Positions 39,336 to 48,414 of a stretch of 53,403 nt of DNA are shown one piece after another. Each line of letters begins with the position of its first letter. Position 1 is the stretch's first letter. The position numbers and the translations under genes were made by a program. This DNA comes from Candidatus Gastranaerophilales bacterium (GTDB taxonomy: Bacteria; Cyanobacteriota; Vampirovibrionia; Gastranaerophilales; Gastranaerophilaceae). Below the pieces are notes generated by a model. It saw nothing but the letters and a program-made list of their open reading frames with translations. It was not told where the DNA came from and did not search any database. The stretch covers positions 1-53,403 of the forward strand of contig JAFTSM010000022.1 of assembly GCA_017467305.1 (NCBI GenBank). The letters are read 5' to 3'.

Positions 39336-39824
39336 TTATATGATACCAGCATCTTTTTGAATTGAAGGTGGAACTTTATAGCTGATTTGACCTTTTTTAT
39401 AGTTTGTCTCTTGAAGAACACTAGTTTCTGTTCTAAGTGCAGCTATAGAACCTTCTGGATATTCATATTTGATTAATTTCTTTTCAATACGGTCTCCGTT
39501 CGATATACTTTTTACGATTGTTACGGGTTTACCGTCCTTGTATTCTACTAAAGCACCGTCTTTATTTTGAAGTACGCCAGTATATGGTAATCCACATGTA
39601 GTAAACAAACCATCGCCATTTACTTTTGGTCTGTATTTTCCTTCTTCAAGCTCTTTTATTGTTGTAACTGGTCTTTTTTCTAGTTTTGCTATTTCATCAT
39701 GAATTTTATTTTCTGCATTTGTAATGCTTGGAGCACTACTTTGAGGTCCTGCATTTAACATGTTGCCATATGCTCGAGCATACATATTTCCATTAAATGA
39801 AATATTATTATTCCCTAATCCCAT
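39336..39824 (-). CDS. Hypothetical protein of 162 residues
   Basis: I do not recognise the family. The N-terminus is Asn/Gly/Ser-rich and has no signal peptide; a central stretch (KVNGDGLFTTCGLPYTGVLQNKDGALVEYKDGKPV, about 67-101, given here only by its ends KVNGDG and KDGKPV) has the Y-x-G-x-L/V-x-x-x-G-x-x-x-x-Y layout of MORN-like or toxin-antitoxin-type beta repeats, so a small beta-structure is likely. AGGAG precedes the ATG by a good distance. It is transcribed alone, convergent with rseP and divergent from gmk. Function unknown. Confidence 0.65.
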   Translation of the reverse strand: MGLGNNNISFNGNMYARAYGNMLNAGPQSSAPSITNAENKIHDEIAKLEKRPVTTIKELEEGKYRPKVNGDGLFTTCGLPYTGVLQNKDGALVEYKDGKPVTIVKSISNGDRIEKKLIKYEYPEGSIAALRTETSVLQETNYKKGQISYKVPPSIQKDAGII

Positions 39825-39920
39825 TTAAAATCTCCTATTCTTATTTTTAATATAAAGTATTTTTGTTTAAAAAAATTGTCTAATTTTTATAAAAATGTGG
39901 CATATTAATATCAATTCGGT

Positions 39921-39926
39921 TATAAT
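39921..39926 (+). promoter_or_regulatory. -10 box for gmk
   Basis: TATAAT lies 31 bases before the gmk ATG; GTGGCA at 39897-39902 is a possible -35 with an 18-base spacer. AAGGAA precedes the ATG. Confidence 0.5.
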
Positions 39927-39956
39927 TTTAAAAATAATTTTAAATTAAGGAATATT

Positions 39957-40517
39957 ATGGCTGGTCATTTATATATAGTTGCAGGATGCTCTGGTGTAGG
40001 AAAAGGTACTTTATTAAAACTTTTTATGGAACGTAATCCAGAATTAAAATTATCTATTTCTGCGACGACAAGAAATCCTCGTCAAGGTGAAGAAGACGGT
40101 GTAAGCTACTTTTTTATTACTAAAGAAGAATTTAAAACAGCTATTGAAAATAATGAGTTTTTAGAATGGGCTGAATTTAGTGGTAATTTCTATGGAACAA
40201 AGAAAAGTTTTGTAGAAAAAACTTTAGCTAAAGGAATTGATTTAATTCTCGAAATTGAAGTTCAAGGTGCAAAACAAATAAAAGAAAAAATGCCGGAAGC
40301 AACTTCAATATTTGTTATGCCACCATCATTAGAAGATTTAGAAGCACGTTTGCGTGGTCGTCATACAGAAAGTGAAGAAGCTATTCAAAAGCGTTTAGGT
40401 GCTGCTGCTAGAGAAATAGAAGCTGGTAAGAGCTTTGATTATAGAATTATTAATGATAACATTGAAGAAGCATTAGCTAATATGCAAAAAATCTTTGATG
40501 GTGAAGGAAAATGCTAA
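39957..40517 (+). CDS. gmk: Guanylate kinase
   Basis: Gmk phosphorylates GMP to GDP with ATP. The 186-residue protein has P-loop AGCSGVGKGT (residues 9-18), the GMP-binding SATTRNPRQGE (about 35-45) with YFF and the FLEWAEFSGNFYGT segment (about 70-83). It is a little shorter than E. coli Gmk. It overlaps coaBC by seven bases, so the two are translated together. The rpoZ gene often found between gmk and coaBC is missing here. Confidence 0.95.
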   Translation: MAGHLYIVAGCSGVGKGTLLKLFMERNPELKLSISATTRNPRQGEEDGVSYFFITKEEFKTAIENNEFLEWAEFSGNFYGTKKSFVEKTLAKGIDLILEIEVQGAKQIKEKMPEATSIFVMPPSLEDLEARLRGRHTESEEAIQKRLGAAAREIEAGKSFDYRIINDNIEEALANMQKIFDGEGKC

Positions 40518-41695
40518 CTGGAAAGAATATTTTAGTAGGTATAACTGGTGCAATTGCTGCTTATAAAGTATGTGAGTTAATTCGTTTGTTTAAAAAGAAT
40601 AACGCAAATGTAAAAGTGGTTGTGACTCCAAATGCTTTGAATTTTGTAACTAAAACTACACTTGAGTCCTTAAGTCAAAATCCTATTAATATTGAACAAT
40701 TTGATATCAAAGAATATAAGCCAGAACATATTGCTTTAACTGATGAAACAGATATTTTTGTTATTGCTCCAGCTAGTGCAAATACAATTGCAAAAATGAC
40801 GTTTGGTATTTGTGATAATCTTTTAACTTCAACTTTTTGCGCATATAAAAAACAAGTTGTAATTGCTCCTTGTATGAATACAAATATGTGGGAAAATCCT
40901 GCAGTTCAAGAAAATATTGAAATATTGAAAAAACGTGGCATAAAAGTTGTTGAGCCAGAAACTGGTTTTTTAGCTTGTGGTATTAATGGCAAAGGTAGAC
41001 TTGCTGAAGTTGAAACTATTTATAATAAGGTTAAAGACTGTTTAGTTCCAGAACAAATTTTAAAAGGTAAAAAAGTAGTAATTACTGCTGGTGGTACAAA
41101 AGAAAATATTGATGCAGTTCGTTATATTGGTAATTATTCTTCTGGCAAAATGGGTATAGCTTTGGCAGATAACGCTTATAAACTTGGTGCTGAAGTTATT
41201 CTTATATCTACTGTTGATGCTGACAAAAAGTATAAAGTTATTAATGTACAAACAGCCCAAGAAATGTATGAAGCAGTAAAACAAGAATTTGAAAATGCTT
41301 ATACTTTAATTATGGCTGCAGCAGTTAGTGATTATAGAGTTAAAAATAAATCTGAACAAAAAATTAAAAAAGACGGTAATTCATTAATTATTGAACTTAT
41401 AGAAAACCCAGATATTCTACAAGAAATGTCAAAAATCAAACGTGATAATCAAGTGGTTGTTGGTTTTTGTGCGGAAAGTCAAAACTTATTAGAATTTGCA
41501 AAACAAAAAATAGCAAAAAAAGGTTGTGATTTTATCTGTGCAAATGATATTTCCAAAAAGGATATTGGCTTCTCGTCAAATGATAATGAATTGTATATAA
41601 TAAATAAAGAGCTTGATGTTTATCATATTGAAAAGACAGACAAGCAAAGTGCAGCACTTAAAATCTTGGAAAATATTTATGGAAAATGTAAATAA
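40511..41695 (+). CDS. coaBC: Bifunctional coenzyme A synthesis protein CoaBC
   Basis: CoaBC carries two steps of coenzyme A synthesis: joining 4'-phosphopantothenate to cysteine (CoaB) and decarboxylating the product (CoaC). The 394-residue protein is full length. The FMN-binding CoaC half (about 1-180) has APASANTIAKM, the NTNMWENPAV loop and CGINGKGRLAE with the active Cys. The CoaB half (about 185-394) begins with KVVITAGGTKENIDAVRYIGN and carries the NKSEQKIKK and GFCAES segments. It lies between gmk and the Nif3-like gene, overlapping both. Confidence 0.95.
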   Translation: MLTGKNILVGITGAIAAYKVCELIRLFKKNNANVKVVVTPNALNFVTKTTLESLSQNPINIEQFDIKEYKPEHIALTDETDIFVIAPASANTIAKMTFGICDNLLTSTFCAYKKQVVIAPCMNTNMWENPAVQENIEILKKRGIKVVEPETGFLACGINGKGRLAEVETIYNKVKDCLVPEQILKGKKVVITAGGTKENIDAVRYIGNYSSGKMGIALADNAYKLGAEVILISTVDADKKYKVINVQTAQEMYEAVKQEFENAYTLIMAAAVSDYRVKNKSEQKIKKDGNSLIIELIENPDILQEMSKIKRDNQVVVGFCAESQNLLEFAKQKIAKKGCDFICANDISKKDIGFSSNDNELYIINKELDVYHIEKTDKQSAALKILENIYGKCK

Positions 41696-42413
41696 AATAA
41701 TAAAGAAAATAGAGGAATTTGCACCATTATCAACAATGCAAAAATGGGATAATTCTGGTTGGCAAATTAATTTGGGGATTGAAGAAACACATAAAATTCT
41801 TTTAGCACTTGATGTTACCTCATCAACTGTTGATGAGGCTATTCAAAAAAAATGTGATTTGATTTTATCTCATCACCCAGTTTTTTTTAATTCAATAAAA
41901 ACAATTGATTCGCCATTTATTATCAAAGCTATTCAAAATAATATCCAAGTATATTCTGCACATACAAACCTTGATATTGCAAAAGGTGGAGTTAGCGAAT
42001 ATTTGGCTGAAAAGTGCGGATTTAAAGATTTAGATACTGCTTTTGAATTTATTAAATATAAGCAATTTGATAAAGAAAAGAATTTTTCAAAACTTATTTC
42101 AACACTTAAAACAATGTTTAGTTTGCCTAGTGTAAGAGTTGTAAATAGTAATAGAAAAACATATTCTTCAATTGCATTTTGTTCTGGTAGTGGCGCAGAG
42201 TTTATACACGATTTAGAAAAAATTGGTATTGATGTATTTATAACTGGTGACTTGAAACATCATCAAGCATTGAATGCTAGTAAAATGACAATAATAGATT
42301 TAGGACATTTCCATAGCGAAAGATTTGTTGTTGAAATTTTCGAAAACATTCTAAAAGGTGAAGATGTTGAAGTAGTTGCTGCTGTTGAAAGACCAGCTTG
42401 GGAGATGATTTAA
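41679..42413 (+). CDS. Nif3-like dinuclear metal-centre protein
   Basis: This 244-residue protein of the Nif3/YbgI family is annotated in databases as GTP cyclohydrolase I type 2 homologue but has no settled function. Metal ligands are visible in LSHHPVFF (about 64-71), SAHTNLD (about 98-104) and the late GHFHSE (about 210-215). The ATG at 41679 is chosen because the conserved KIIKKIEEFAP and WDNSGWQ begin right after it; an earlier in-frame ATG would add 22 residues lying inside coaBC. It overlaps coaBC by 17 bases and the next gene by one base. Confidence 0.9.
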   Translation: MENVNKIIKKIEEFAPLSTMQKWDNSGWQINLGIEETHKILLALDVTSSTVDEAIQKKCDLILSHHPVFFNSIKTIDSPFIIKAIQNNIQVYSAHTNLDIAKGGVSEYLAEKCGFKDLDTAFEFIKYKQFDKEKNFSKLISTLKTMFSLPSVRVVNSNRKTYSSIAFCSGSGAEFIHDLEKIGIDVFITGDLKHHQALNASKMTIIDLGHFHSERFVVEIFENILKGEDVEVVAAVERPAWEMI

Positions 42414-42943
42414 TGAAAAAAATATTTTTATCTTTAGTTTGTTTATTGTTAATACATACAACCTGTTTAGCAAAAGATATTTTACAGTTTGATTTTCCAA
42501 ACGAAGGTTGGCATCAAGTTGCTAGTATCGATAAGAAGTCTACAAAGAAATGTTATGTTCCACATGGTCAAACAGCAGAAAATTATACTGAAATGTTAGT
42601 TTTTTCTGAACGTGTTCTTAAAACACAAGGTTTAACAGCTCTTACACTTCTGCATAAACAGTTAGGAAAAGATAAAAATAATTACCTGGATATTGTACCA
42701 GAATATGTTTTTGCTGATATGGATAATTCAATGGCAGCTTGGTGTAGCCAATTAAGAAATACTTGTGCAGTTACAAGAGCTTTTAAAGGGAAAGAAGGCG
42801 TTGTATTTGCAACGTATTTAAATAAAGCGCCACATTATTCACAAAATATGTTTGGACAATGGTCTAATATCTTGAGTCACGTCAAAATATATGAGCCACA
42901 GCAAGGGCAAGCACAACCAACTAATTTGATAGATTTAAACTAA
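42413..42943 (+). CDS. Small secreted protein, unknown function
   Basis: The 176-residue product begins with a Sec signal peptide (KKIFLSLVCLLLIHTTCLA, cleavage near residue 20). The mature part holds a Trp-rich start (FDFPNEGWHQV), several Cys residues that could form disulfides in the periplasm (CYVPHG, AAWCSQLRNTCAV) and an amphipathic middle; no family is recognised. The ATG at 42413 shares one base with the preceding stop codon and has GGAGATG ahead; a longer frame five residues upstream has no advantage. It ends one base into rsmD, so it is translated as part of the gmk-to-rsmD operon. Confidence 0.72.
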   Translation: MKKIFLSLVCLLLIHTTCLAKDILQFDFPNEGWHQVASIDKKSTKKCYVPHGQTAENYTEMLVFSERVLKTQGLTALTLLHKQLGKDKNNYLDIVPEYVFADMDNSMAAWCSQLRNTCAVTRAFKGKEGVVFATYLNKAPHYSQNMFGQWSNILSHVKIYEPQQGQAQPTNLIDLN

Positions 42944-43470
42944 TGAATATAACTGGTGGGAAATATAATTCTAGAAAAGTTAAAACAGCAGAGTTTGAGA
43001 ATATAAGACCAACTCTTTCAAAGACTCGCCAAGGTATTTTTAATGCACTATCAAGTTTGATTGATTTTGAAGATAAATTGTTTATTGATATGTTTTCTGG
43101 AAGTGGCATTATGGGCTTAGAAGCACTATCACGTGGTTTTAAGGTTGTTGCTTTTGAAAAGGATAAACGAACATCTTTTGCAATAAAAGAAGCATATAAG
43201 AGTTTAGGCTTAACTCCAGAACTATATATAGGCGACTCAACAAAAAATATATTAAAGCAAAAAACTAAGGCGGATGTCATTTTTATAGACCCACCATATG
43301 AATCTGATTTATACGAAAAATCACTAGAAGTCATAAAAAATAATAATATTTTAAATGAAGATGGTATTATTATTCTTGAACATCCTATTGATAAGGAAAT
43401 TGATTTAAAAGGTTTTGAATTAATCAAAGCTAAAACCTATGGTAATAAACAAGTAAGTTATTTGAGATAA
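42943..43470 (+). CDS. rsmD: 16S rRNA m2G966 methyltransferase RsmD
   Basis: RsmD methylates guanine 966 (N2) of 16S rRNA using S-adenosylmethionine. The 175-residue protein shows RPTLSKTRQGIFNAL (about 27-41), the SAM-binding DMFSGSGIMGLEALSRG (about 50-66) and the catalytic DPPY (about 115-118). Its ATG overlaps the previous stop codon by one base. It is the last gene of this plus-strand operon and convergent with dnaA. Confidence 0.93.
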   Translation: MNITGGKYNSRKVKTAEFENIRPTLSKTRQGIFNALSSLIDFEDKLFIDMFSGSGIMGLEALSRGFKVVAFEKDKRTSFAIKEAYKSLGLTPELYIGDSTKNILKQKTKADVIFIDPPYESDLYEKSLEVIKNNNILNEDGIIILEHPIDKEIDLKGFELIKAKTYGNKQVSYLR

Positions 43471-43477
43471 TTTATTC

Positions 43478-43518
43478 TTACATAAGAAATATATCTATAA
43501 CATGCTATATGTAAAACA
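43478..43518. repeat. MITE-end remnant between rsmD and dnaA
   Basis: TTACATAAGAAATATATC at the left and TATATGTAAAAC at the right match the ends of elements A and C (TTACATAAG and CTTATGTAAAAC). Only about 40 bases remain, without any core. It lies between the two convergent genes, and no hairpin terminator is seen. Confidence 0.5.
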
Positions 43519-43524
43519 ACATTC

Positions 43525-44937
43525 TTACTCATTAATTTTTTCTGTTAATTCTGTTATATCTTGAGCCAAATGTCTATCTATTGCAATATCAGTCTTAACT
43601 GTCTTATGCGCATACATAATCGTTGTATGTTTTCTATTAAACGCAGCACCCACTGATGGGAAGCTCTCACCAGTTAATTCTTTTGCTAAATATATTGCAA
43701 CTTGACGTGGGTTAGCATATCTTGATGTTCTACAATCACCTTTTATATCATCAACTGTTACATTATAAAATTCTGCTACTGTTTTTATAATTCCATCTAT
43801 AGTAATTTCTTTACGCTTTTCGTTATAACCAGTAATTTTTTTAACTGTTTCTATTGTTATAGGAATTTCATTGATAGAAGTATATGCAGTTACAGTATTA
43901 AATGCCCCCTCTAATTCTCTTACATTTTTGTTATAGACAGTTGCCATAAATTCAACTACATCAGCAGGAATTCTAACACCATTATTATCTGCAAGTTTTA
44001 ATAATATAGCCATTCTTGTTTCAATATCAGGCACTTGAACATCAGCAAGCAAGCCCATTTGAAATCTTGTTTTTAGTCTATCTGGAATATCTTCAAATTT
44101 ATCTGGAGAACGGTCAGATGTAAATACAATTTGTTTACCCTCTTGATGAAGTGTTTCAAAAGTATTAAATAACTCTAACTGAGTTCTTTCTTTTCCCTCA
44201 ATTAATTGAATATCATCAATCAAAAGAACATCTATATTTCTATACTTATTTTTAAAGTCATTGAATTTTTTATTGTTATTTGCTTTATCCATACCCTTTG
44301 CTACTGCTTGGACAACATCATTAACAAATTCATCTGCTTTAATATATTTAACTTTCATTTTAGATTTATGAAACAAAATATAGTGACCAATTGCTTGAAG
44401 TAAGTGAGTCTTACCTAAACCAGAACCACCATAAATAAATAATGGATTATATTGTTTACCAGGCGCTTTAGCAACAGCCATAGCTACTGCATGAGCAAAC
44501 TTATTATTCGCACCAACTACAAAGTTTTCAAACTTATATTTCAAGTTTAACTTACAGTCAGATTGCATTTGCTTTAAGCCGTCGTACTTGGAATTATTAA
44601 AAATTCTATTTTCTAAACTTTCAATTAAAGCTTTATCTTCTTCTTTTTTTGCTTTTTGACGTTCTTTATCTAATTGTTTTTTCAAATTTTCATCATAAAC
44701 AACTTTAAAATTAACCTCTTTTCCACAAACTTGAGAAAGTGCAGCAGAAATATCCTTTTGATTTTTTTGCAAAATTTGAACAGATAAATTTTGCCCAGTT
44801 AGAGCACAAAAACAATTATCTTCTAATGAATGTGGAACTAAAGGAACAATCCAAGTTCCATATGTAGGTTCACCAATAGTATCTTTAAGTATAGTTAGGA
44901 CCTCGTCCCAAACCTCTTTTATTAATATGTCTTCCAT
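43525..44937 (-). CDS. dnaA: Replication initiator DnaA
   Basis: DnaA is the ATP-dependent initiator that binds DnaA boxes and melts the origin. The 470-residue protein has domain I (about 1-85), a charged helical linker (about 95-130), the AAA+ domain with Walker A GGSGLGKTH (about 170-178), Walker B VLLIDDIQ and sensor segments, and the C-terminal DNA-binding domain with the SRYANPRQVAIYLAKE and GAAFNRKHTTIMYAH signatures (about 410-450). GGGGAA precedes the ATG. The flanks have no DnaA-box cluster and neither dnaN nor rpmH lies nearby, so the origin is probably elsewhere. Confidence 0.96.
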   Translation of the reverse strand: MEDILIKEVWDEVLTILKDTIGEPTYGTWIVPLVPHSLEDNCFCALTGQNLSVQILQKNQKDISAALSQVCGKEVNFKVVYDENLKKQLDKERQKAKKEEDKALIESLENRIFNNSKYDGLKQMQSDCKLNLKYKFENFVVGANNKFAHAVAMAVAKAPGKQYNPLFIYGGSGLGKTHLLQAIGHYILFHKSKMKVKYIKADEFVNDVVQAVAKGMDKANNNKKFNDFKNKYRNIDVLLIDDIQLIEGKERTQLELFNTFETLHQEGKQIVFTSDRSPDKFEDIPDRLKTRFQMGLLADVQVPDIETRMAILLKLADNNGVRIPADVVEFMATVYNKNVRELEGAFNTVTAYTSINEIPITIETVKKITGYNEKRKEITIDGIIKTVAEFYNVTVDDIKGDCRTSRYANPRQVAIYLAKELTGESFPSVGAAFNRKHTTIMYAHKTVKTDIAIDRHLAQDITELTEKINE

Positions 44938-44965
44938 TTCCCCGTAACCTGATTTTTAAAATCTT

Positions 44966-45003
44966 AAAAGGCTAATCATATGATAACACATGACTAGCCT
45001 TTT
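44966..45003 (-). terminator. Terminator after aspS
   Basis: A 9-bp stem (AAAAGGCTA 44966-44974, TAGCCTTTT 44995-45003) with a 20-base loop begins 11 bases after the aspS stop and lies between aspS and dnaA. The U tract on the minus strand is interrupted (CTTTTAAGATTTT), so some read-through into dnaA is possible. The loop contains AATCATATGATA, a small palindrome that includes the only -10-like box (TATGAT) seen for dnaA. Confidence 0.6.
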
Positions 45004-45013
45004 ATAAAACTAA

Positions 45014-46792
45014 CTAATTAACTTTTGTTGTTAATCTTAAATGTAATTCTCTTAATTGATCTTCTGATGCCATAGCCGGAGCCTCAGTCATTAAACATTT
45101 AGCAGCAGAGTTTTTAGGGAATGCAATAACGTCACGAATTGAATTTGTTTTCGCTAATAACGCAACAACTCTATCTAAACCTAATGCTAAACCAGCGTGT
45201 GGAGGTGTACCATATTTAAATGCGTTAATCATAAAGCCGAATTTTTCTTGAGTTTCTTCTTCAGACAATCCTAACGCTTTAAATACTCGTTTTTGAATTT
45301 CACTATCGTGGATTCTTACACTACCACCACCTAATTCATTACCGTTATAAACGATATCATAAGCAATTGAACGACAATTAGCTGGGTCTGTTTCCATTTT
45401 ATCAATGTCTTCTAAGTTTGGCATTGTGAATGGGTGATGAACAGATACATATCTATCATCTTCTTCAGAATATTCAAACATTGGGAAGTCAACAACCCAC
45501 AATAATGCATGTGCATTAGGGTCAATTAAGCCTAATTTTTCACCAAAGTATAATCTGAATCTACCCATTACATCATAAGTAACTTTTGGTTTATCAGCTA
45601 CGAAGAACACAACATCACCAGCTTGTGCATTTGCTCTTTGCTTAATTTGTTCTGCTTGTTCTTCTGTTAAGAATTTAAGAACAGGTGATTTAGCTGTTCC
45701 GTCTTCTAAGTACATAATATTAGCTAAAGCTTTAGCACCAAATGAAACAGCTAATTTTGTTAAATCATCCATTTCTTTTCTTGAATATGATGCAATACCA
45801 GGAATTTTAATAGCTCTAACAATTCCACCTTTTTTCAAAGTATCTTTGATAATTTCAAAGTTAGATTCCATTATGATATCGCCAATATCAAATAATTCTA
45901 ACCCAAATCTTAAGTCAGGTCTATCAGAGCCATATTTATCCATAGCTTCTTTATAAGTAATTACTGGAAGCTTTTCTGGTGTTTCATAATCAACTAATTT
46001 GAATACTTCACGTATCAAGCCTTCAACCATAGCCATAATATCTTGTTGTTCAACAAAAGACATTTCCATATCAACTTGAGTAAACTCAGGTTGACGGTCT
46101 GCTCTTAAGTCTTCATCACGGAAACACTTTGCAATTTGATAATATCTTTCGATACCACCAACCATCAATAATTGTTTGAAGATTTGTGGTGATTGTGGAA
46201 GAGCAAAGAATTTACCTGGATGTACGCGGCTTGGTACTAAGTAATCTCTTGCACCTTCTGGAGTTGTTTTAATTAAGATTGGAGTTTCAACTTCCATAAA
46301 GTTCATATTATCTAAGTAATTACGAATTGTTTTTACAATAGAATGTCTTAGTTTTAAACAGTTTAGAACTTTTTCTTGTCTTAAATCTAAATAACGATAT
46401 TTCAATCTAATATCTTCATTAACATCATCAGCATTTAATGGGAATGGTACAACTTGAGCAGTTGATAAAATTTCCAATGCTGTAGGATATACTTCAATTT
46501 CACCAGTAGGAAGTTTTGGATTGTATGTTTCTTCTGGACGAACAGTAACTGTACCAGTAGCTTTAATTACAAATTCATCTCTCAATTTTTGGAATGTTTC
46601 ATAAACTTCTGGATTTTTTTGTGGGTCAGAAACCAATTGAAATAAGCCAGATTTATCTCTTACTTCAACAAAAATAATACCACCTAAGTCACGAACTGCA
46701 GATACCCAACCCGCAATAGTAACTTCTTTACCTACTTCATTTTTTGTTATTTCACCGCAACCATGCGTTTTCATTGATGTTGATGTTAACAT
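45014..46792 (-). CDS. aspS: Aspartyl-tRNA synthetase
   Basis: Class IIb aspartyl-tRNA synthetase, charging tRNA(Asp). The 592-residue protein has the N-terminal anticodon-binding OB fold (about 15-110), the class II core with motif 2 around FRDEDLRADRQPEFTQVDME (about 215-234), a bacterial GAD insertion domain (about 290-410) and motif 3 with GLALGLDRVV (about 530-540). Size and GAD domain show the bacterial type. The AGGA ribosome-binding site lies before the ATG at 46792. Whether it also charges tRNA(Asn) cannot be told; no gatCAB gene is present here. Confidence 0.96.
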   Translation of the reverse strand: MLTSTSMKTHGCGEITKNEVGKEVTIAGWVSAVRDLGGIIFVEVRDKSGLFQLVSDPQKNPEVYETFQKLRDEFVIKATGTVTVRPEETYNPKLPTGEIEVYPTALEILSTAQVVPFPLNADDVNEDIRLKYRYLDLRQEKVLNCLKLRHSIVKTIRNYLDNMNFMEVETPILIKTTPEGARDYLVPSRVHPGKFFALPQSPQIFKQLLMVGGIERYYQIAKCFRDEDLRADRQPEFTQVDMEMSFVEQQDIMAMVEGLIREVFKLVDYETPEKLPVITYKEAMDKYGSDRPDLRFGLELFDIGDIIMESNFEIIKDTLKKGGIVRAIKIPGIASYSRKEMDDLTKLAVSFGAKALANIMYLEDGTAKSPVLKFLTEEQAEQIKQRANAQAGDVVFFVADKPKVTYDVMGRFRLYFGEKLGLIDPNAHALLWVVDFPMFEYSEEDDRYVSVHHPFTMPNLEDIDKMETDPANCRSIAYDIVYNGNELGGGSVRIHDSEIQKRVFKALGLSEEETQEKFGFMINAFKYGTPPHAGLALGLDRVVALLAKTNSIRDVIAFPKNSAAKCLMTEAPAMASEDQLRELHLRLTTKVN

Positions 46793-46864
46793 ATCATATT
46801 CCTATTATTACTAATTTTTCATAACTATAAATTTAACTCAAAAATACTTATTTTTCAAAGGTTT

Positions 46865-47716
46865 TTAAATTTTTCTTTTCTTAACTCTTACGCCCTCAAC
46901 CTCATAAACATTTTCAATTGCTATAAATGCTCTAGGGTCAATTGCTTTAGCTATTTCTTTTAATTTTTGTACTTGTAAACGAGAAATTACACAATAAACA
47001 ATTCTCTTTTTAACACCAGAATAACCACCCTCTGCGTCGATATAAGTAACACTTACATCCATTTTGCTCATTATATCTTTGCCTATTTCGGTAGAATAAT
47101 CAGTTATTACAAATACAGATTTAGATTCATTTAAACCTTCAATAACTATATCCATTGTTTTATAAGCAACAAAGTATGTAACTATTGAATATAAAGCGTG
47201 TTGCCAATCATAAACAAAACCTGCAACTGTAAAAATAAATATATTAATAAACATAATTATTTCACCAACAGAAAATGGTATCTTTTTTGTCGCATAGATT
47301 GCTAAAATTTCAGTACCATCAACTGAAGCGCCATTTCTTATAATTAAACCAACACCACCACCAAGAATCAAACCACCAAATACTGCAACTAGAAATAATT
47401 CAAGATTCTCTATAATACAGTGTCCGTGAAACATCTTACCAAAGTACGTTACACCTAAAGCAAAAATCCATATTGAATAAAATGTCGCTAAAACAAATCT
47501 TCTACCTAATTTTTGAAGTGCCAATATTATAAATGGCAAGTTAATACCAACGATAAAATAACCTAGTGGCTGACTTGTCAATTTGCTCAAAATCATTGAA
47601 ATACCGGTAACTCCACCGTCTATTATTTGACTAGGTATTAAAATCCCTTCAATCGCAAATGCGTATATTAATGCACCTAGTGTAAGAAAAAAATAATCTT
47701 TTATATATGTTTTCAT
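46865..47716 (-). CDS. YitT-family membrane protein
   Basis: This 283-residue inner-membrane protein belongs to the YitT/DUF161 family, with five or six membrane helices in the first 200 residues (signatures IPSQIIDGGVTGISMI and GASVDGTEILAIY) and a C-terminal DUF2179 domain (about 200-280: KSVFVITDYSTEIGKDI and GGYSGVKKRIVYCVI). The function of the family is unsettled; transport has been suggested. TATAAT on the minus strand (47737-47742) and GAGGT support the start. It lies upstream of aspS by about 70 bases. Confidence 0.88.
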   Translation of the reverse strand: MKTYIKDYFFLTLGALIYAFAIEGILIPSQIIDGGVTGISMILSKLTSQPLGYFIVGINLPFIILALQKLGRRFVLATFYSIWIFALGVTYFGKMFHGHCIIENLELFLVAVFGGLILGGGVGLIIRNGASVDGTEILAIYATKKIPFSVGEIIMFINIFIFTVAGFVYDWQHALYSIVTYFVAYKTMDIVIEGLNESKSVFVITDYSTEIGKDIMSKMDVSVTYIDAEGGYSGVKKRIVYCVISRLQVQKLKEIAKAIDPRAFIAIENVYEVEGVRVKKRKI

Positions 47717-47736
47717 TTCAAAACCTCTACCTAAAA

Positions 47737-47746
47737 ATTATACAAT
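47737..47746. promoter_or_regulatory. Overlapping divergent -10 boxes
   Basis: TATAAT on the minus strand (47737-47742, for the YitT-like gene) overlaps TACAAT on the plus strand (47741-47746, for the DUF1796-like gene). -35 boxes are weak on both sides. Confidence 0.45.
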
Positions 47747-47786
47747 AAAATTGATTTCAGATAAAAATTTTAATATCATTAAAAAT

Positions 47787-48407
47787 ATGAAAAAGACAAA
47801 AACCAGAATTATTCCTTTGGGACAAAATTGTATTCCAAGAACAATTTTAACAAGGTGGAAAATAAAACCACGAAAAATAATGGGTGAAAAAACATACCCA
47901 TTTGACCTTGCTGTTTTTGGCATGCCAGAAATTACAAAATGTTTAAGAACAGATTTTAACGAATTTTTTGATAATCTCGAATACAATGGCGAATTTTGGC
48001 TAAAAGCACCCAATTGTATCTATTTCTCGCACGATAAAAGATTTAAAATAAAAGATAAAAACAAGTTAATTAGCCTTTATAAAAAAAGAATAGATAATTT
48101 TAGAGAAGCTATTGATAAAGAAGAACATATTCTATTTGTTCAAGTTTTAGGTGAAGATGAAGATATTATAAACCAATACAATGAACTTAAACGTATAAGA
48201 GAAAATAAACCCTTTAAAATGGCAATTATTGACACTCAAAATATCATAGGCGAATTAAATTTAGACAATGTTTATATTTTAAAACTACCTTTCCCAAGTG
48301 AAAAATACAAGAATAATTGGTGGAAAAAAGAATTTTATAATTCTAAAGTCGGTAAACAATTTGAAAAGCAAATATCTGATTTTTGCTCTCAAGTATTAGA
48401 AGCTTAA
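47787..48407 (+). CDS. DUF1796-like putative cysteine peptidase
   Basis: The 206-residue cytosolic protein resembles DUF1796, a family proposed to have a papain-like fold. The N-terminal IPLGQNCIPRT gives the candidate catalytic Cys (about residue 14) and TYPFDLAVFG is the second family segment; a later FLKAPNCIYFSHDKRF gives the candidate His. The C-terminal part (VYILKLPFPSEKYKNNWW) is also family-like. The ATG at 47787 is used because the promoter box ends at 47746 and a TTG at 47751 would lie at or before the transcript start; no ribosome-binding site is clear. Activity is not established. Confidence 0.7.
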   Translation: MKKTKTRIIPLGQNCIPRTILTRWKIKPRKIMGEKTYPFDLAVFGMPEITKCLRTDFNEFFDNLEYNGEFWLKAPNCIYFSHDKRFKIKDKNKLISLYKKRIDNFREAIDKEEHILFVQVLGEDEDIINQYNELKRIRENKPFKMAIIDTQNIIGELNLDNVYILKLPFPSEKYKNNWWKKEFYNSKVGKQFEKQISDFCSQVLEA

Positions 48408-48414
48408 CTATAAG

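Noticed and set aside
43471-45013. Replication origin next to dnaA
   Set aside because: No cluster of TTATCCACA-type boxes is seen on either side of dnaA, and dnaN and rpmH are not adjacent. A single TTATCCCCA at 37174-37182 lies in a repeat element and is isolated.
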